This document shows positions 1-7,949 of a stretch of 45,948 bases of DNA, in pieces. The translations under genes and the position numbers were made by a program. The stretch is taken from assembly GCA_018110925.1 (NCBI GenBank), contig JAGAZJ010000008.1:1-45948 (forward strand). The letters are read 5' to 3'. Numbering within the stretch: position 1 is the first letter of the stretch; every line of letters starts with the position of its first letter. The notes beneath the pieces are model-generated. The model was not told the DNA's origin. It was given only the letters and a program-made list of their open reading frames with translations, and did not search any database. Source of the DNA: Oscillospiraceae bacterium (GTDB taxonomy: Bacteria > Bacillota > Clostridia > Oscillospirales > Ruminococcaceae).

Positions 1-59
1 CTGCACGCTTGCGCAATAGATCCTAAGTCTATCGTGTCTGCCAATTCCACCATATCCGC
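1..59 (-). tRNA. tRNA-Leu (anticodon TAG), 3' part cut off by the window edge
   Basis: Read on the minus strand, the sequence starts GCGGATATGGTGGAATTGG at position 59, a typical tRNA-Leu 5' end with the long D-loop region. It continues through an anticodon stem ATAGA/TCTAT with loop CTTAGGA, giving anticodon TAG (reads CUA and related Leu codons). The long variable arm begins just before the window edge, so the T-arm and acceptor 3' strand lie outside. Confidence 0.93.
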
Positions 60-82
60 AATGTGTATCTGACAGGTCTACA

Positions 83-111
83 TTATAGCATAACGGCGGG
101 TGTTTGTCAAT
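83..111 (-). promoter_or_regulatory. Consensus sigma-A promoter of the tRNA-Leu gene
   Basis: On the minus strand there is TTGACA (111-106), a 17-nt spacer and TATAAT (88-83), a perfect match to the housekeeping consensus. It ends about 24 nt upstream of the tRNA 5' end, as expected for a stable RNA gene. Confidence 0.93.
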
Positions 112-188
112 ACACGGCACGAACAAAAATTTGTCAGGCGCATCGTTGCGCCGCTTCAGCCGCCTTCAAAACTTTTTTTAAAAAAGTC

Positions 189-217
189 TTGATTTTTATC
201 CGACTATATGATATAAT
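189..217 (+). promoter_or_regulatory. Sigma-A promoter for the SRP RNA gene
   Basis: TTGATT (189-194), a 17-nt spacer and TATAAT (212-217). The stretch just upstream (171-188) is an A/T-rich near palindrome that could act as an UP element. Predicted transcription starts near 224, about 25 nt before the paired end of the SRP RNA. Read-through could also serve the TPR gene and dnaX. Confidence 0.88.
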
Positions 218-249
218 AGTCTATGTCACATCAGGAGAGATCCGATATA

Positions 250-355
250 TAGGTGTGCGGGCCCTGTGCAACAAAACACCGTGAACCATGTCAGGCGGGG
301 AACCGAGCAGCATTAAGCGGTACGTTTCGTGTGCCGCAGCAAGCCTGCACACCTA
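250..355 (+). ncRNA. ffs: Signal recognition particle RNA, small bacterial (4.5S-like) form
   Basis: The ends pair perfectly (TAGGTGTGC at 250-258 with GCACACCTA at 347-355), giving one long hairpin. The apex holds the conserved domain IV: GTCAGG (290-295) opposite GAGCAGC (305-311), closed by CGG-GGAA-CCG with a GGAA tetraloop. This is where Ffh binds. There is no room for an Alu domain between promoter and helix, so it is the short form. A T-run at 364-371 follows and may end transcription. The position upstream of dnaX matches the Firmicutes scr/ffs locus. Confidence 0.92.
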
Positions 356-400
356 TGTACCGGATTTTTTTCTACATTCTGAGTACGGATATGGAAGTAA

Positions 401-1330
401 ATGAAAAAACTTTTTTTAAAAGACCTCTTTTCATATATATTCATAGTGCATAAAAAGGCGGCGATCCTGACACTGCCTGTTTTCTGTCTGCTTGCCTATC
501 CTGCGGCGAGACTGTACCTGCATCTGTTCGGCTATGTGTATGTGCCCGAGTCGGTGGGCTTTGTGGCGTATTTCCTTGCCGTGCTGCTGGTGATACAGCT
601 TGTGCTGTCATCGGTATATACGGTGCAGTTCATCGTGAGCAATGAGGATCTGTCGGAATTTGACAAGTCGCTCCTGTCGGGCAAATTCAGGGGTCCGGCG
701 GTACGCACGCTCATTTATCACAGCCTGAGCGAGATAAATGACAAGCATGATTATCAGTCAGCGCTGAATGACCTGAAAGCGCTTGAAGATACGGAACTTT
801 CCGAGATCGAGCAGGGCGTTGTGGGGTTTTATTCCGCCGTGTGCTATACAGGCCTCGGCTATTCCGTACACGCCGCCAACAGCGCAGTCAGGGCTGTCAA
901 GGCGGGAGTTGCGGAGCCTGAGTCGCTCATGCTTGCCGCAAGGGGATATGCCGGTGCGGGCAACTATGAGCAGTCGAGAGAATGCTATGACGTTTTGTGT
1001 GATATAGCCGCTGAGAGCTTTTCGTTCCCGACGGCTTTCTGCGAGGCAGGGGATGTGTGCCTCAAAAGCGGCAAAGGAGAGGACGCTTACAGGTTCTTTC
1101 ACAGATCACTTGAATATGGGCTGTCTGTGGCGGCGGCACAGGGCGGACTTGCTCTTGCCTGCATTTTAAAAGGAAATATCGACGAAGCGGTGGGCTGGTA
1201 TCGCCTTGCTCTGCTGAGCAGGATACCTGACCCCGACGATTACAGGATAGTCTGCGAGCAGGTTTGCAGGGCATCGGGGCTTGCCCCGGATGTGCTTGAC
1301 AAGGCTCTGCGGGAAAGTGTGGAAAGGTAG
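401..1330 (+). CDS. Membrane-anchored tetratricopeptide-repeat protein
   Basis: A 309-residue protein. Start ATG 401 is preceded by GGAAG (393-397) at good spacing. After a basic N-terminus there are two hydrophobic segments (about residues 20-44 and 53-78), then a soluble region (about 95-309) rich in TPR-like helix pairs with alternating Ala/Gly/Tyr positions, such as the ones around AARGYAGAGNYEQS and LACILKGNIDEAVGWY. The layout suggests a cytoplasmic TPR scaffold tethered to the membrane; binding partners cannot be read from the sequence. It sits between the SRP RNA and dnaX, one base upstream of the dnaX start, so the two are probably co-transcribed. The TPR assignment is by pattern; the specific function is unknown. 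Confidence 0.8.
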   Translation: MKKLFLKDLFSYIFIVHKKAAILTLPVFCLLAYPAARLYLHLFGYVYVPESVGFVAYFLAVLLVIQLVLSSVYTVQFIVSNEDLSEFDKSLLSGKFRGPAVRTLIYHSLSEINDKHDYQSALNDLKALEDTELSEIEQGVVGFYSAVCYTGLGYSVHAANSAVRAVKAGVAEPESLMLAARGYAGAGNYEQSRECYDVLCDIAAESFSFPTAFCEAGDVCLKSGKGEDAYRFFHRSLEYGLSVAAAQGGLALACILKGNIDEAVGWYRLALLSRIPDPDDYRIVCEQVCRASGLAPDVLDKALRESVER

Positions 1331-1331
1331 T

Positions 1332-2912
1332 ATGTATCAGGCGCTTTACAGAAAATACAGACCTGTGACATTCACTGATGTCATATCACAACAGCATATA
1401 ACCACTACCCTGCAAAACCAGATAATGAGCGGCAGGACTGCTCACGCCTATCTGTTCACGGGGTCGAGGGGAACGGGCAAGACCACCTGTGCCAGGATAT
1501 TCGCAAAGGCGCTCAACTGTGAGAACAGCGTGAACGGCGAGCCGTGCAACGAGTGCGATATATGCAAGGCGGCGGATAATTTTGCCCTGTCGGACATAAT
1601 CGAGATAGACGCCGCATCCAACGGCAGTGTCGATGACGCAAGAGAACTGCGTGAAGCCGCACTCTACACCCCTGAGCGGTGCAGATACAAGATATACATA
1701 ATAGACGAGGTGCATATGCTGTCCAAGGACGCATTCAATGCGCTTCTCAAAATAATAGAAGAGCCCCCCGCACACGTCAAGTTCATCATGGCAACGACGG
1801 AGCTGCACAAGGTTCTGCCCACGATACTTTCACGCTGTCAGCGCTTTGACTTCATGCGTGTGAAGACCGGGGACATTGCTCAGAGGATAAAGAGCATAGC
1901 CGAAAAAGAGGGCATAAAGATAGATGATGACTCAGCCGAGCTTATCGCAAAGACCGCAGACGGCGGAATGAGAGATGCCCTGTCCATACTTGACAGATGC
2001 ATCGCATTCAGCACGGACATAACAGTGGATGCGGTATCCGAGGCTACGGGGATAGCCGGCAGGGGATACCTGTTCAGGCTGTCGGAGGGCATCATAGACA
2101 AAGACCCTGCGGCGTGCCTTGACGTGATAAACGAGCTTTATGTACGTTCAAAGGACATGGCAAGGCTGTGCGAAGAGCTTGTGCTCCAGTTTCGCAACAT
2201 CCTTATCGCAGTCACCGCCCCTCAGAGGACGAATATAATAATATGCCTGCCGAGCGAGCTCGAACAGATAAGGACTATGGCGTCAAAGACCGATGCTCTG
2301 CGCATCATGAGCATCATAGATGCTCTGGGCGAGTGTACACAGCGCATGAGAGGTTCTCTCAACAAACGCATCGACATGGAGATGTGCGTGATAAGGCTCT
2401 GCTCCGACAGCTCTGACAGCGAGGATGTAAGGCGGCTCGACACAAGGATATCCGAGCTTGAAGGAAAGCTCAGGTCGGGCAGTTTCGCCCCTGCCGCAGG
2501 CGACAGGGCGCCCGAGCGCAGGATGCCCCTGAATGTTGCTCCCTCAAGTCTTGTATACATCGAAAAATGGCAGGCTGTGTGCGACCGCATCAACGCCGAG
2601 GATACATCCATAGGTGTGAATATGGGCGGTTCCAGCGGCTATACACAGGGCACGAGCCTTATAATAAATTCCTCGAAGCCCCTTCTCAAAGGGCTTTTGA
2701 CAAGGGAATACAACAAAAACCGCATCCTCGGCATAGTTGCCGATGCTACGGGGTTCAGGCTCGAAAAGATACTTGTCGGGTACAAGCCCGAGCTTGACAG
2801 GAGCGGTGCTCCGCAGCCCGAGGAGGAGAAAAAAGAAGAAGCGCCTGCCGTGGCGCTTGACGATATACTTGCCAGAGCGCAGGAGAACGGTGTGGAAGTC
2901 ACCGGGGCTTAG
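1332..2912 (+). CDS. dnaX: DNA polymerase III subunits gamma/tau
   Basis: A 526-residue clamp-loader ATPase of the replicative polymerase. I start it at ATG 1332 (MYQALYRKYRP, the conserved DnaX N-terminus) with AAAGG just upstream; an in-frame ATG at 1281 would add 17 unrelated residues inside the upstream gene. Visible motifs: Walker A GSRGTGKT (44-51), four zinc cysteines (63, 72, 75, 78), Walker B IDEVHM (124-129), sensor 1 around ATTE (154-157) and the SRC arginine-finger motif (167-169). The C-terminal third is the polymerase/helicase interaction region and ends in a charged Glu/Lys linker. It is followed by ybaB and recR, the usual Firmicutes order. Confidence 0.96.
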   Translation: MYQALYRKYRPVTFTDVISQQHITTTLQNQIMSGRTAHAYLFTGSRGTGKTTCARIFAKALNCENSVNGEPCNECDICKAADNFALSDIIEIDAASNGSVDDARELREAALYTPERCRYKIYIIDEVHMLSKDAFNALLKIIEEPPAHVKFIMATTELHKVLPTILSRCQRFDFMRVKTGDIAQRIKSIAEKEGIKIDDDSAELIAKTADGGMRDALSILDRCIAFSTDITVDAVSEATGIAGRGYLFRLSEGIIDKDPAACLDVINELYVRSKDMARLCEELVLQFRNILIAVTAPQRTNIIICLPSELEQIRTMASKTDALRIMSIIDALGECTQRMRGSLNKRIDMEMCVIRLCSDSSDSEDVRRLDTRISELEGKLRSGSFAPAAGDRAPERRMPLNVAPSSLVYIEKWQAVCDRINAEDTSIGVNMGGSSGYTQGTSLIINSSKPLLKGLLTREYNKNRILGIVADATGFRLEKILVGYKPELDRSGAPQPEEEKKEEAPAVALDDILARAQENGVEVTGA

Positions 2913-2975
2913 TTTTTCCGAGGAACACCTCTGAATATATTGAAAATCAATGAAAGAAATAAAGGAGAATCACTT

Positions 2976-3326
2976 ATGAAAGCAAGATTACCCCAGGGTA
3001 TGGGCGGACAGCAGAGTATGCAGAGCATGATAAAGCAGGCTCAGAAGATGCAGGCGGAGATCACTACCGTTCAGGAAGAGATCGAGCAGAAGACATTCAC
3101 CACCACAGCAGGCGGCGGTGCCGTTGAGATCACCATGAACGGCAGAAAGAAGGTACAGAGCCTTACCATAAGCAAGGATGTCATCGCAGACAGCGTTGAC
3201 GATCCCTCCACACTTCAGGACCTCATCATCAGCGCGGTCAATGAATGTGTGGGTCAGATAGATTCCGAGTCTGAGGACCGCATGGGCGCCATCACAGGCG
3301 GCGTTAGCTTCCCCGGCCTTTTCTGA
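2976..3326 (+). CDS. YbaB/EbfC family nucleoid-associated protein
   Basis: A 116-residue DNA-binding protein of the YbaB/EbfC family (dimeric, binds DNA and may help nucleoid organisation or recombination with RecR). Start ATG 2976 has AAAGGAG at 2961-2967; an upstream in-frame TTG (2940) lacks a site. The family core is clear: a Met/Gln-rich N-terminal helix (MIKQAQKMQAEI), TAGGGAVEITMNGRKKVQSLTI, and a Gly-rich C-terminus ending in a short GVSFPGLF tail. It lies between dnaX and recR, the conserved context of this family. Confidence 0.93.
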   Translation: MKARLPQGMGGQQSMQSMIKQAQKMQAEITTVQEEIEQKTFTTTAGGGAVEITMNGRKKVQSLTISKDVIADSVDDPSTLQDLIISAVNECVGQIDSESEDRMGAITGGVSFPGLF

Positions 3327-3339
3327 TCGAAGTTATTGA

Positions 3340-3367
3340 GGGCAGGTGCGCTGTGCCTGCCCTTTTT
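3340..3367 (+). terminator. Hairpin plus T-run between ybaB and recR
   Basis: GGGCAGG (3340-3346) pairs with CCTGCCC (3356-3362), then TTTTT (3363-3367). It has the form of an intrinsic terminator but sits only about 18 nt before the recR start, so it may be a partial terminator that lowers recR expression rather than a full operon end. Confidence 0.75.
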
Positions 3368-3384
3368 ATCAAGGAAGTGTGTTT

Positions 3385-3987
3385 ATGAACAGTACGGCTC
3401 TGCCGCTTGTCGTTCTTTCAGAGCAGTTTGCAAAGCTCCCGGGCATAGGTATGAAGACCGCTCAGAGACTTGCATATCATGTTATGAGCATGAGCGAGGA
3501 GGAAGCCCGTGCCTTTGCGGATGCGATCATCACAGCTCACAGCACCGTGAAGGAATGCTCCGTGTGCTGCAATCTCACCGAGAAGGAGCTGTGCCCTGTC
3601 TGTGACGACGACAGGAGAGACCAATCGACCATATGTGTGGTCGAGACACCCAAGGATGTGACTGCATTTGAGCGCACGAATGAGTATAACGGCGTGTATC
3701 ATGTGCTTCACGGGCTCATATCCCCCCTTGACGGGATAACCCCGGATATGATACGCATAAAGGAGCTTCTGAAACGTGTAGGGAGCGGTGACGTCACCGA
3801 GGTCATCATGGCTACAAATCCCACCGTTGAGGGCGAAGCCACGGCTATGTACATATCAAAGCTGATAAAGCCCCTCGGCGTAAAGGTCACAAGGCTCGCA
3901 TTCGGTCTGCCAGTGGGCGGCACTCTTGAATTCGCCGACGAGGTCACGCTTTTCAAGGCGCTTGAAAACAGAAGTGAGATAAATTGA
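3385..3987 (+). CDS. recR: Recombination mediator protein RecR
   Basis: A 200-residue protein, the usual RecR length. Start ATG 3385 follows AAGGAAG (3371-3377). Motifs in order: helix-hairpin-helix (LPGIGMKTAQRLAYHV, about 18-33), zinc finger with Cys 58, 61, 70 and 73, a TOPRIM domain from about residue 83 (VVETPKDVTAFE), and the C-terminal GLPVGGTLEFADEVTL segment. RecR works with RecO (and RecF) to load RecA onto SSB-coated single-stranded DNA in gap repair. It is third in the dnaX-ybaB-recR group but has its own hairpin upstream. Confidence 0.96.
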   Translation: MNSTALPLVVLSEQFAKLPGIGMKTAQRLAYHVMSMSEEEARAFADAIITAHSTVKECSVCCNLTEKELCPVCDDDRRDQSTICVVETPKDVTAFERTNEYNGVYHVLHGLISPLDGITPDMIRIKELLKRVGSGDVTEVIMATNPTVEGEATAMYISKLIKPLGVKVTRLAFGLPVGGTLEFADEVTLFKALENRSEIN

Positions 3988-4037
3988 CCCTCTGCTGTGC
4001 GAAAAATTGTGCATATCGCCAAATATTGCTTTTAGCC

Positions 4038-4066
4038 TTGACATTTGAAAGTTTATGTGATAGAAT
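4038..4066 (+). promoter_or_regulatory. Sigma-A promoter of the tRNA-Gln pair
   Basis: TTGACA (4038-4043), 17-nt spacer, TAGAAT (4061-4066). Transcription would start near 4073, about 30 nt before the first tRNA. Confidence 0.9.
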
Positions 4067-4102
4067 AGTCAAGTCGTGAGGGCGAGGACGATATGCTTTT
4101 AC

Positions 4103-4178
4103 TGGGATATAGCCAAGCGGTAAGGCAACGGACTTTGACTCCGTCATTTCGCCGGTTCAAATCCGGCTATCCCAACCA
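4103..4178 (+). tRNA. tRNA-Gln (anticodon TTG)
   Basis: Acceptor stem TGGGATA (4103-4109) pairs with TATCCCA (4168-4174), discriminator A, encoded CCA (4176-4178). The anticodon stem ACGGA/TCCGT encloses CTTTGAC, giving TTG, which reads CAA and CAG. The T-arm has GTTCAAATC. It shares one promoter and one terminator with the next tRNA. Confidence 0.97.
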
Positions 4179-4230
4179 ATCGGGATGAATAGAGAATTCG
4201 GAGGGTATCCCTTCGGACAGGCAGACATAT

Positions 4231-4306
4231 TGGGATGTAGCCAAGCGGTAAGGCACCTGACTCTGACTCAGGCATTTCCGGGGTTCGAATCCCTGCATCC
4301 CAACCA
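4231..4306 (+). tRNA. tRNA-Gln (anticodon CTG)
   Basis: Acceptor stem TGGGATG (4231-4237) pairs with CATCCCA (4296-4302), encoded CCA (4304-4306). The anticodon stem CCTGA/TCAGG encloses CTCTGAC, giving CTG, which reads CAG only. It is closely similar to the upstream tRNA-Gln and probably arose by tandem duplication followed by an anticodon change. Confidence 0.97.
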
Positions 4307-4307
4307 C

Positions 4308-4339
4308 AGCCACTTTGCTCAGCAAGGTGGCTTCTTTTT
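4308..4339 (+). terminator. Intrinsic terminator of the tRNA-Gln operon
   Basis: AGCCACTTTGC (4308-4318), loop TCA, GCAAGGTGGCT (4322-4332) with one T-G wobble, then TCTTTTT. It ends just before the ribosome binding site of feoAB, so feoAB may be partly fed by read-through from the tRNA promoter; I see no separate feo promoter. Confidence 0.88.
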
Positions 4340-4354
4340 GTTAAGGAGAATGTT

Positions 4355-6721
4355 ATGACGATAAAAGATCTTGCCTTCGGGCAGAGCGCGGTAATATCCG
4401 CCGTAGGCGGCGAAGGGGCGCTGAGACAGCATTTTCTTGATATGGGAGTTATCCCCGGCGTGAGCGTAAAGATGCTCAAAGCCGCACCGATGGGCGACCC
4501 TGTGGAGATAGAACTGCACGGGTATTCGCTGACACTTCGCCTTGAAGATGCGGCGAGGATTGATGTGACCGAGCAGGCGGCAGAGCCGCTGTCAGAGACA
4601 TCTCCCGAGGTCTGTCCCGAGCCCGATGTGAGGGAGCATCCTCAGTTGGGCGAAGAAAAGGCGCATGAACTGCATATAAAATACCTGCACGTCAGTGAAG
4701 AGCCCGTGAACAACGGCAAGCTGACCTTTGCCCTTGTGGGCAATCAGAACAGCGGTAAGACGACGCTCTTCAACACGCTCACAGGTTCAGACCAGCACGT
4801 AGGCAATTTTCCGGGTGTCACTGTTGACAGAAAGGACGGCGTGATAAAGGGATATCCCGATACAATGGTCACAGACCTGCCGGGGATATACTCCATGTCG
4901 CCGTACAGCCCCGAGGAGATCGTGTCAAGGCAGTTCGTGCTCGATGAAAAGCCCATGGCGATAATAAACATCGTCGATGCCACTAATATCGAGAGAAACC
5001 TCTATCTCACGATGCAGCTCATAGAGATGAACGTGCCTATGGTAGTGGCGCTGAATATGATGGATGAGCTGACGGGCAACGGCGGCAGTGTGGATATAAA
5101 TGCGATGGAGACGCTTCTCGGCGTGCCTGTGGTGCCTATCTCTGCGGCACTTAACAAGGGCGTGGACGAGCTTGTGGAGCACGCTGTACACATTGCGAGA
5201 TATGACGAGCGCCCCATGCGTCAGGATCTGTGCGACAAGGAACGTCACGGCGGCGCTGTACACAGATGTCTGCACGGCATGATACATCTTATCGAGGACA
5301 ATGCCAAAAGGGTGGGTCTGCCCGTAAGATTTGCCGCAAGCAAGCTGGCTGAGGGCGACAAGCTGATAGAAGAACAGCTGGGGCTGGACGACGGGCAGAA
5401 AAACGTATTGGAACAGATGATATCACAGATGGAGCGTGAACGTGGTCTTGACCGCAGTGCGGCGATAGCCGATATGCGCTTTGACTTTATATCAAAGGTC
5501 TGTGCAAGGTGCGTAAAAAAGCCGAGGGAGAGCAAGGAGAGCATCAGGAGCAGGAACATAGACAGGATACTGACAGGCAGATATACTGCCATACCCCTGT
5601 TCGTGCTGATAATGGCGGCGGTATTCTTCCTTACGTTCAACGTGATAGGTGCATTTTTGCAGGGGCTTCTCGAAACGGGCGTGGGAGCGCTGACAGACCT
5701 GGTTGACGCCGCACTGACGGATATGGGCATAAACGAAGCGATACACAGCCTTATAATAAACGGCATATTTGAGGGAGTTGGCAGTGTGCTCAGCTTCCTT
5801 CCGATAATAGTAACACTGTTTTTCTTCCTCTCCCTGCTGGAGGACAGCGGATATATCGCAAGGGTAGCGTTCTTTATGGATAAGCCCCTGAGAAAGATAG
5901 GCCTCTCGGGGCGCAGTATAGTGCCCATGCTGGTGGGCTTCGGCTGCACCGTGCCTGCTGTCATGGCCACAAGGACACTGCCCAGTGAGCGTGACAGAAA
6001 GCTCACCATACTGCTGACTCCCTTTATGAGCTGCACCGCAAAGGTGCCTATATACGGCTTCTTTGTGGATGCTTTCTTCCCTCATTACGGCTGGCTCATA
6101 ATGACGGGACTGTATTTTCTCGGCATATTGGTGGGAATACTCACATCGTTGCTTTATAAGAAGACGATATTCAGGGGCGAGGCAGTCCCCTTTGTGATGG
6201 AACTGCCGAATTACCGTATGCCGGGGGCAAAAAACGTTTTGCAGCTGCTGAAAGAAAAGTCAAAGGACTTTTTGCAGAGGGCGTTCTCCGTCATACTGGT
6301 GGCAACTGTTGTGATATGGTTCCTGAAGAGCTTTGATATGCGCTTCAACATGGTGCCCGAAAATTCCGACAGCAGCATACTTGCGGCGGCGGCAGGCGTA
6401 TTCGTGCCGCTGTTCAAGCCCCTCGGCCTCGGTGACTGGAGGATATGCGTATCCTTCGTCAGCGGATTTCTTGCAAAGGAGAGCGTGGTATCCACCCTCG
6501 GAGTGCTCTTTGCCGACGGTATAGGCACGTCGCTCACTGCATCCTCTGCGGCGGCGATGCTGGTGTTCAGTCTGCTCTATACGCCCTGTGTGGCGGCTGT
6601 GGCGGCTGTAAGGCGTGAGCTCGGCGGCAAATGGGCGGTGTCGGTGGTGGTGCTTCAATGCCTTATCGCATGGATAGCGGCGTTCATCGTTAGGATGATA
6701 CTCGTTTCCGCCGGTATGTGA
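4355..6721 (+). CDS. feoB: Ferrous iron transporter, FeoA-FeoB fusion
   Basis: A 788-residue protein that imports Fe(II) across the cytoplasmic membrane. Start ATG 4355 has AAGGAG at 4343-4348. Residues 1-71 are a complete FeoA domain (SH3-like, with LRQHFLDMGVIPG). A charged linker (72-120) leads to the FeoB GTPase: G1 GNQNSGKT (129-136), G2 around GVTVD (154-158), G3 DLPG (174-177), G4 NMMD (234-237). Two Gate-type membrane regions follow, with GFGCTVPAVMATRTL and the later SFVSGFLAKESVVSTLGVLF segment. Separate feoA and feoB genes are more common; here both are one chain, so FeoA cannot act apart from FeoB. The next gene encodes the usual small Cys-rich FeoB partner. Fe(II) uptake fits an anaerobe; no Fur box was identified. 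Confidence 0.95.
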   Translation: MTIKDLAFGQSAVISAVGGEGALRQHFLDMGVIPGVSVKMLKAAPMGDPVEIELHGYSLTLRLEDAARIDVTEQAAEPLSETSPEVCPEPDVREHPQLGEEKAHELHIKYLHVSEEPVNNGKLTFALVGNQNSGKTTLFNTLTGSDQHVGNFPGVTVDRKDGVIKGYPDTMVTDLPGIYSMSPYSPEEIVSRQFVLDEKPMAIINIVDATNIERNLYLTMQLIEMNVPMVVALNMMDELTGNGGSVDINAMETLLGVPVVPISAALNKGVDELVEHAVHIARYDERPMRQDLCDKERHGGAVHRCLHGMIHLIEDNAKRVGLPVRFAASKLAEGDKLIEEQLGLDDGQKNVLEQMISQMERERGLDRSAAIADMRFDFISKVCARCVKKPRESKESIRSRNIDRILTGRYTAIPLFVLIMAAVFFLTFNVIGAFLQGLLETGVGALTDLVDAALTDMGINEAIHSLIINGIFEGVGSVLSFLPIIVTLFFFLSLLEDSGYIARVAFFMDKPLRKIGLSGRSIVPMLVGFGCTVPAVMATRTLPSERDRKLTILLTPFMSCTAKVPIYGFFVDAFFPHYGWLIMTGLYFLGILVGILTSLLYKKTIFRGEAVPFVMELPNYRMPGAKNVLQLLKEKSKDFLQRAFSVILVATVVIWFLKSFDMRFNMVPENSDSSILAAAAGVFVPLFKPLGLGDWRICVSFVSGFLAKESVVSTLGVLFADGIGTSLTASSAAAMLVFSLLYTPCVAAVAAVRRELGGKWAVSVVVLQCLIAWIAAFIVRMILVSAGM

Positions 6722-6730
6722 GGTGGTCTT

Positions 6731-6886
6731 ATGGGAGCGATGGACATAGTGCTCATAATACTTATCGTCGCCTGCCTTGTCGGTGCGGTGGCAAGCATCA
6801 TCAGGCACAGGAGCGATCCCTGCGGAGGGTGCCATGCCTGTGACAGAAAAAACGGCTGTCCTTCGGGCAGGAACATAAAACATTAG
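6731..6886 (+). CDS. FeoB-associated Cys-rich membrane protein
   Basis: A 51-residue protein starting at ATG 6731, with GAGGTGG overlapping the feoB stop. One transmembrane helix (about residues 5-24, MDIVLIILIVACLVGAVAS) is followed by a short cytoplasmic tail with CGGCHAC and a further Cys (residues 31, 34, 37, 43). This is the pattern of the FeoB-associated Cys-rich family found after feoB in many Firmicutes, thought to take part in iron handling like FeoC. The role is inferred from family and position. Confidence 0.88.
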   Translation: MGAMDIVLIILIVACLVGAVASIIRHRSDPCGGCHACDRKNGCPSGRNIKH

Positions 6887-6911
6887 AAACAGATTAAAAA
6901 TGATAATATCC

Positions 6912-6940
6912 TTGATTTTACGATGATATAGTGATATAAT
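6912..6940 (+). promoter_or_regulatory. Sigma-A promoter of the antiporter gene
   Basis: TTGATT (6912-6917), 17-nt spacer, TATAAT (6935-6940), about 44 nt before the start codon. It probably drives the long run of overlapping genes from 6984 to 12925. Confidence 0.85.
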
Positions 6941-6983
6941 TATGAGTTGTATCATATGCATTTCATTTGATAGGAGAAATAAA

Positions 6984-7949
6984 ATGGCTATTCTAATCGA
7001 CATCGTCCTTCTTGTGGCCGGCTTCGTACTGCTGATAAAGGGTGCAGACTTCTTTGTTGACGGTGCGTCCTCACTGGCAAAAAAACTGAAAGTTCCCTCG
7101 CTCATAGTCGGTCTTACGATAGTTGCGATGGGAACAAGTGCGCCCGAGCTGGCGGTCAGCGTATCATCGGCTCTTAAAGGGAGCAATGCCCTTGCGGTGA
7201 GCAACGTCATCGGTTCAAATCTTTTCAATCTGCTCATAGTGCTGGGTGTGTGCTCGGTCATAAGACCCACATCCGTTGCGGATGAAGTTATAAAGCGTGA
7301 TTATCCTATCTCGATAGGAGCGGCTGTGCTGTTTGTCATATTCATCTTCAACGGCACTGTGGAAAGATGGGAGGGCGCTGTACTGCTCGCCTGCCTCATC
7401 GCATACATCATAGCATCTATCCTGGCGGCAAAGAAGAACATAAACAAAGATGAAGAGCCACCTGCCGATTTCAAGGCGTGGAAATGCGCCCTGTTCATAT
7501 TCGGCGGTGCAGCAGGCATCGTGTTCGGCGGCAATCTTGTGGTTGACCATGCACAGAATATTGCTCTTGCGGCAGGCATGAGCCAGGCGCTTGTCGGTCT
7601 TACCATATGCGCAGTGGGCACATCGCTCCCCGAACTCGTAACATCCCTTACCGCCGCAAAAAAGGGTGAGAACGACATGGCGGTCGGAAATGTCGTGGGT
7701 TCAAATCTGTTCAACATTCTGGGCATTCTCGGTGTTTCGGGTCTTATCAGCCCCATAACTCTCGGCGCAGATGCGGCAAGTTCAAGATTTGACAGCTTCA
7801 TTCTCATCGGCGCTTCGCTTCTGGCATTCATCTGCTGTGTCACAGGCAAGAAGATATCGAGGATACAGGGCGGCGTTATGACTGCGGCATATGTGGCATA
7901 TATGGCATTTGCGATAATGAGGAACTACGGTATCATAGGCGGTGTGTGA
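6984..7949 (+). CDS. Calcium/sodium antiporter, CaCA (YrbG-like) family
   Basis: A 321-residue integral membrane exchanger. Start ATG 6984 follows TAGGAG (6971-6976); an upstream in-frame ATG (6942) overlaps the promoter -10. Two inverted alpha repeats, the hallmark of the family, are visible: GTSAPELAVS...NVIGSNLFN (about 50-82) and GTSLPELVTS...NVVGSNLFN (about 212-244). The acidic residue of each PEL motif is the cation ligand in this family. About ten hydrophobic segments are spread over the length, with a charged cytoplasmic loop near 150-165. The family exchanges Ca2+ (or other cations) for Na+ or H+; the substrate here is not fixed by the sequence. The stop codon overlaps the next start. 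Confidence 0.92.
   Translation: MAILIDIVLLVAGFVLLIKGADFFVDGASSLAKKLKVPSLIVGLTIVAMGTSAPELAVSVSSALKGSNALAVSNVIGSNLFNLLIVLGVCSVIRPTSVADEVIKRDYPISIGAAVLFVIFIFNGTVERWEGAVLLACLIAYIIASILAAKKNINKDEEPPADFKAWKCALFIFGGAAGIVFGGNLVVDHAQNIALAAGMSQALVGLTICAVGTSLPELVTSLTAAKKGENDMAVGNVVGSNLFNILGILGVSGLISPITLGADAASSRFDSFILIGASLLAFICCVTGKKISRIQGGVMTAAYVAYMAFAIMRNYGIIGGV

Noticed and set aside
63-453. Two small open frames across the SRP RNA region
   Set aside because: They overlap the promoter and the folded SRP RNA, and lack binding sites.
4308-4354. Iron-sensing riboswitch or Fur box before feoAB
   Set aside because: The region is fully explained by the tRNA terminator and a ribosome binding site.
6260-7270. 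336-codon minus-strand open frame covering the end of feoB and the antiporter start
   Set aside because: It crosses the 51-residue Feo protein, a consensus promoter and two plus-strand genes; no family motifs.
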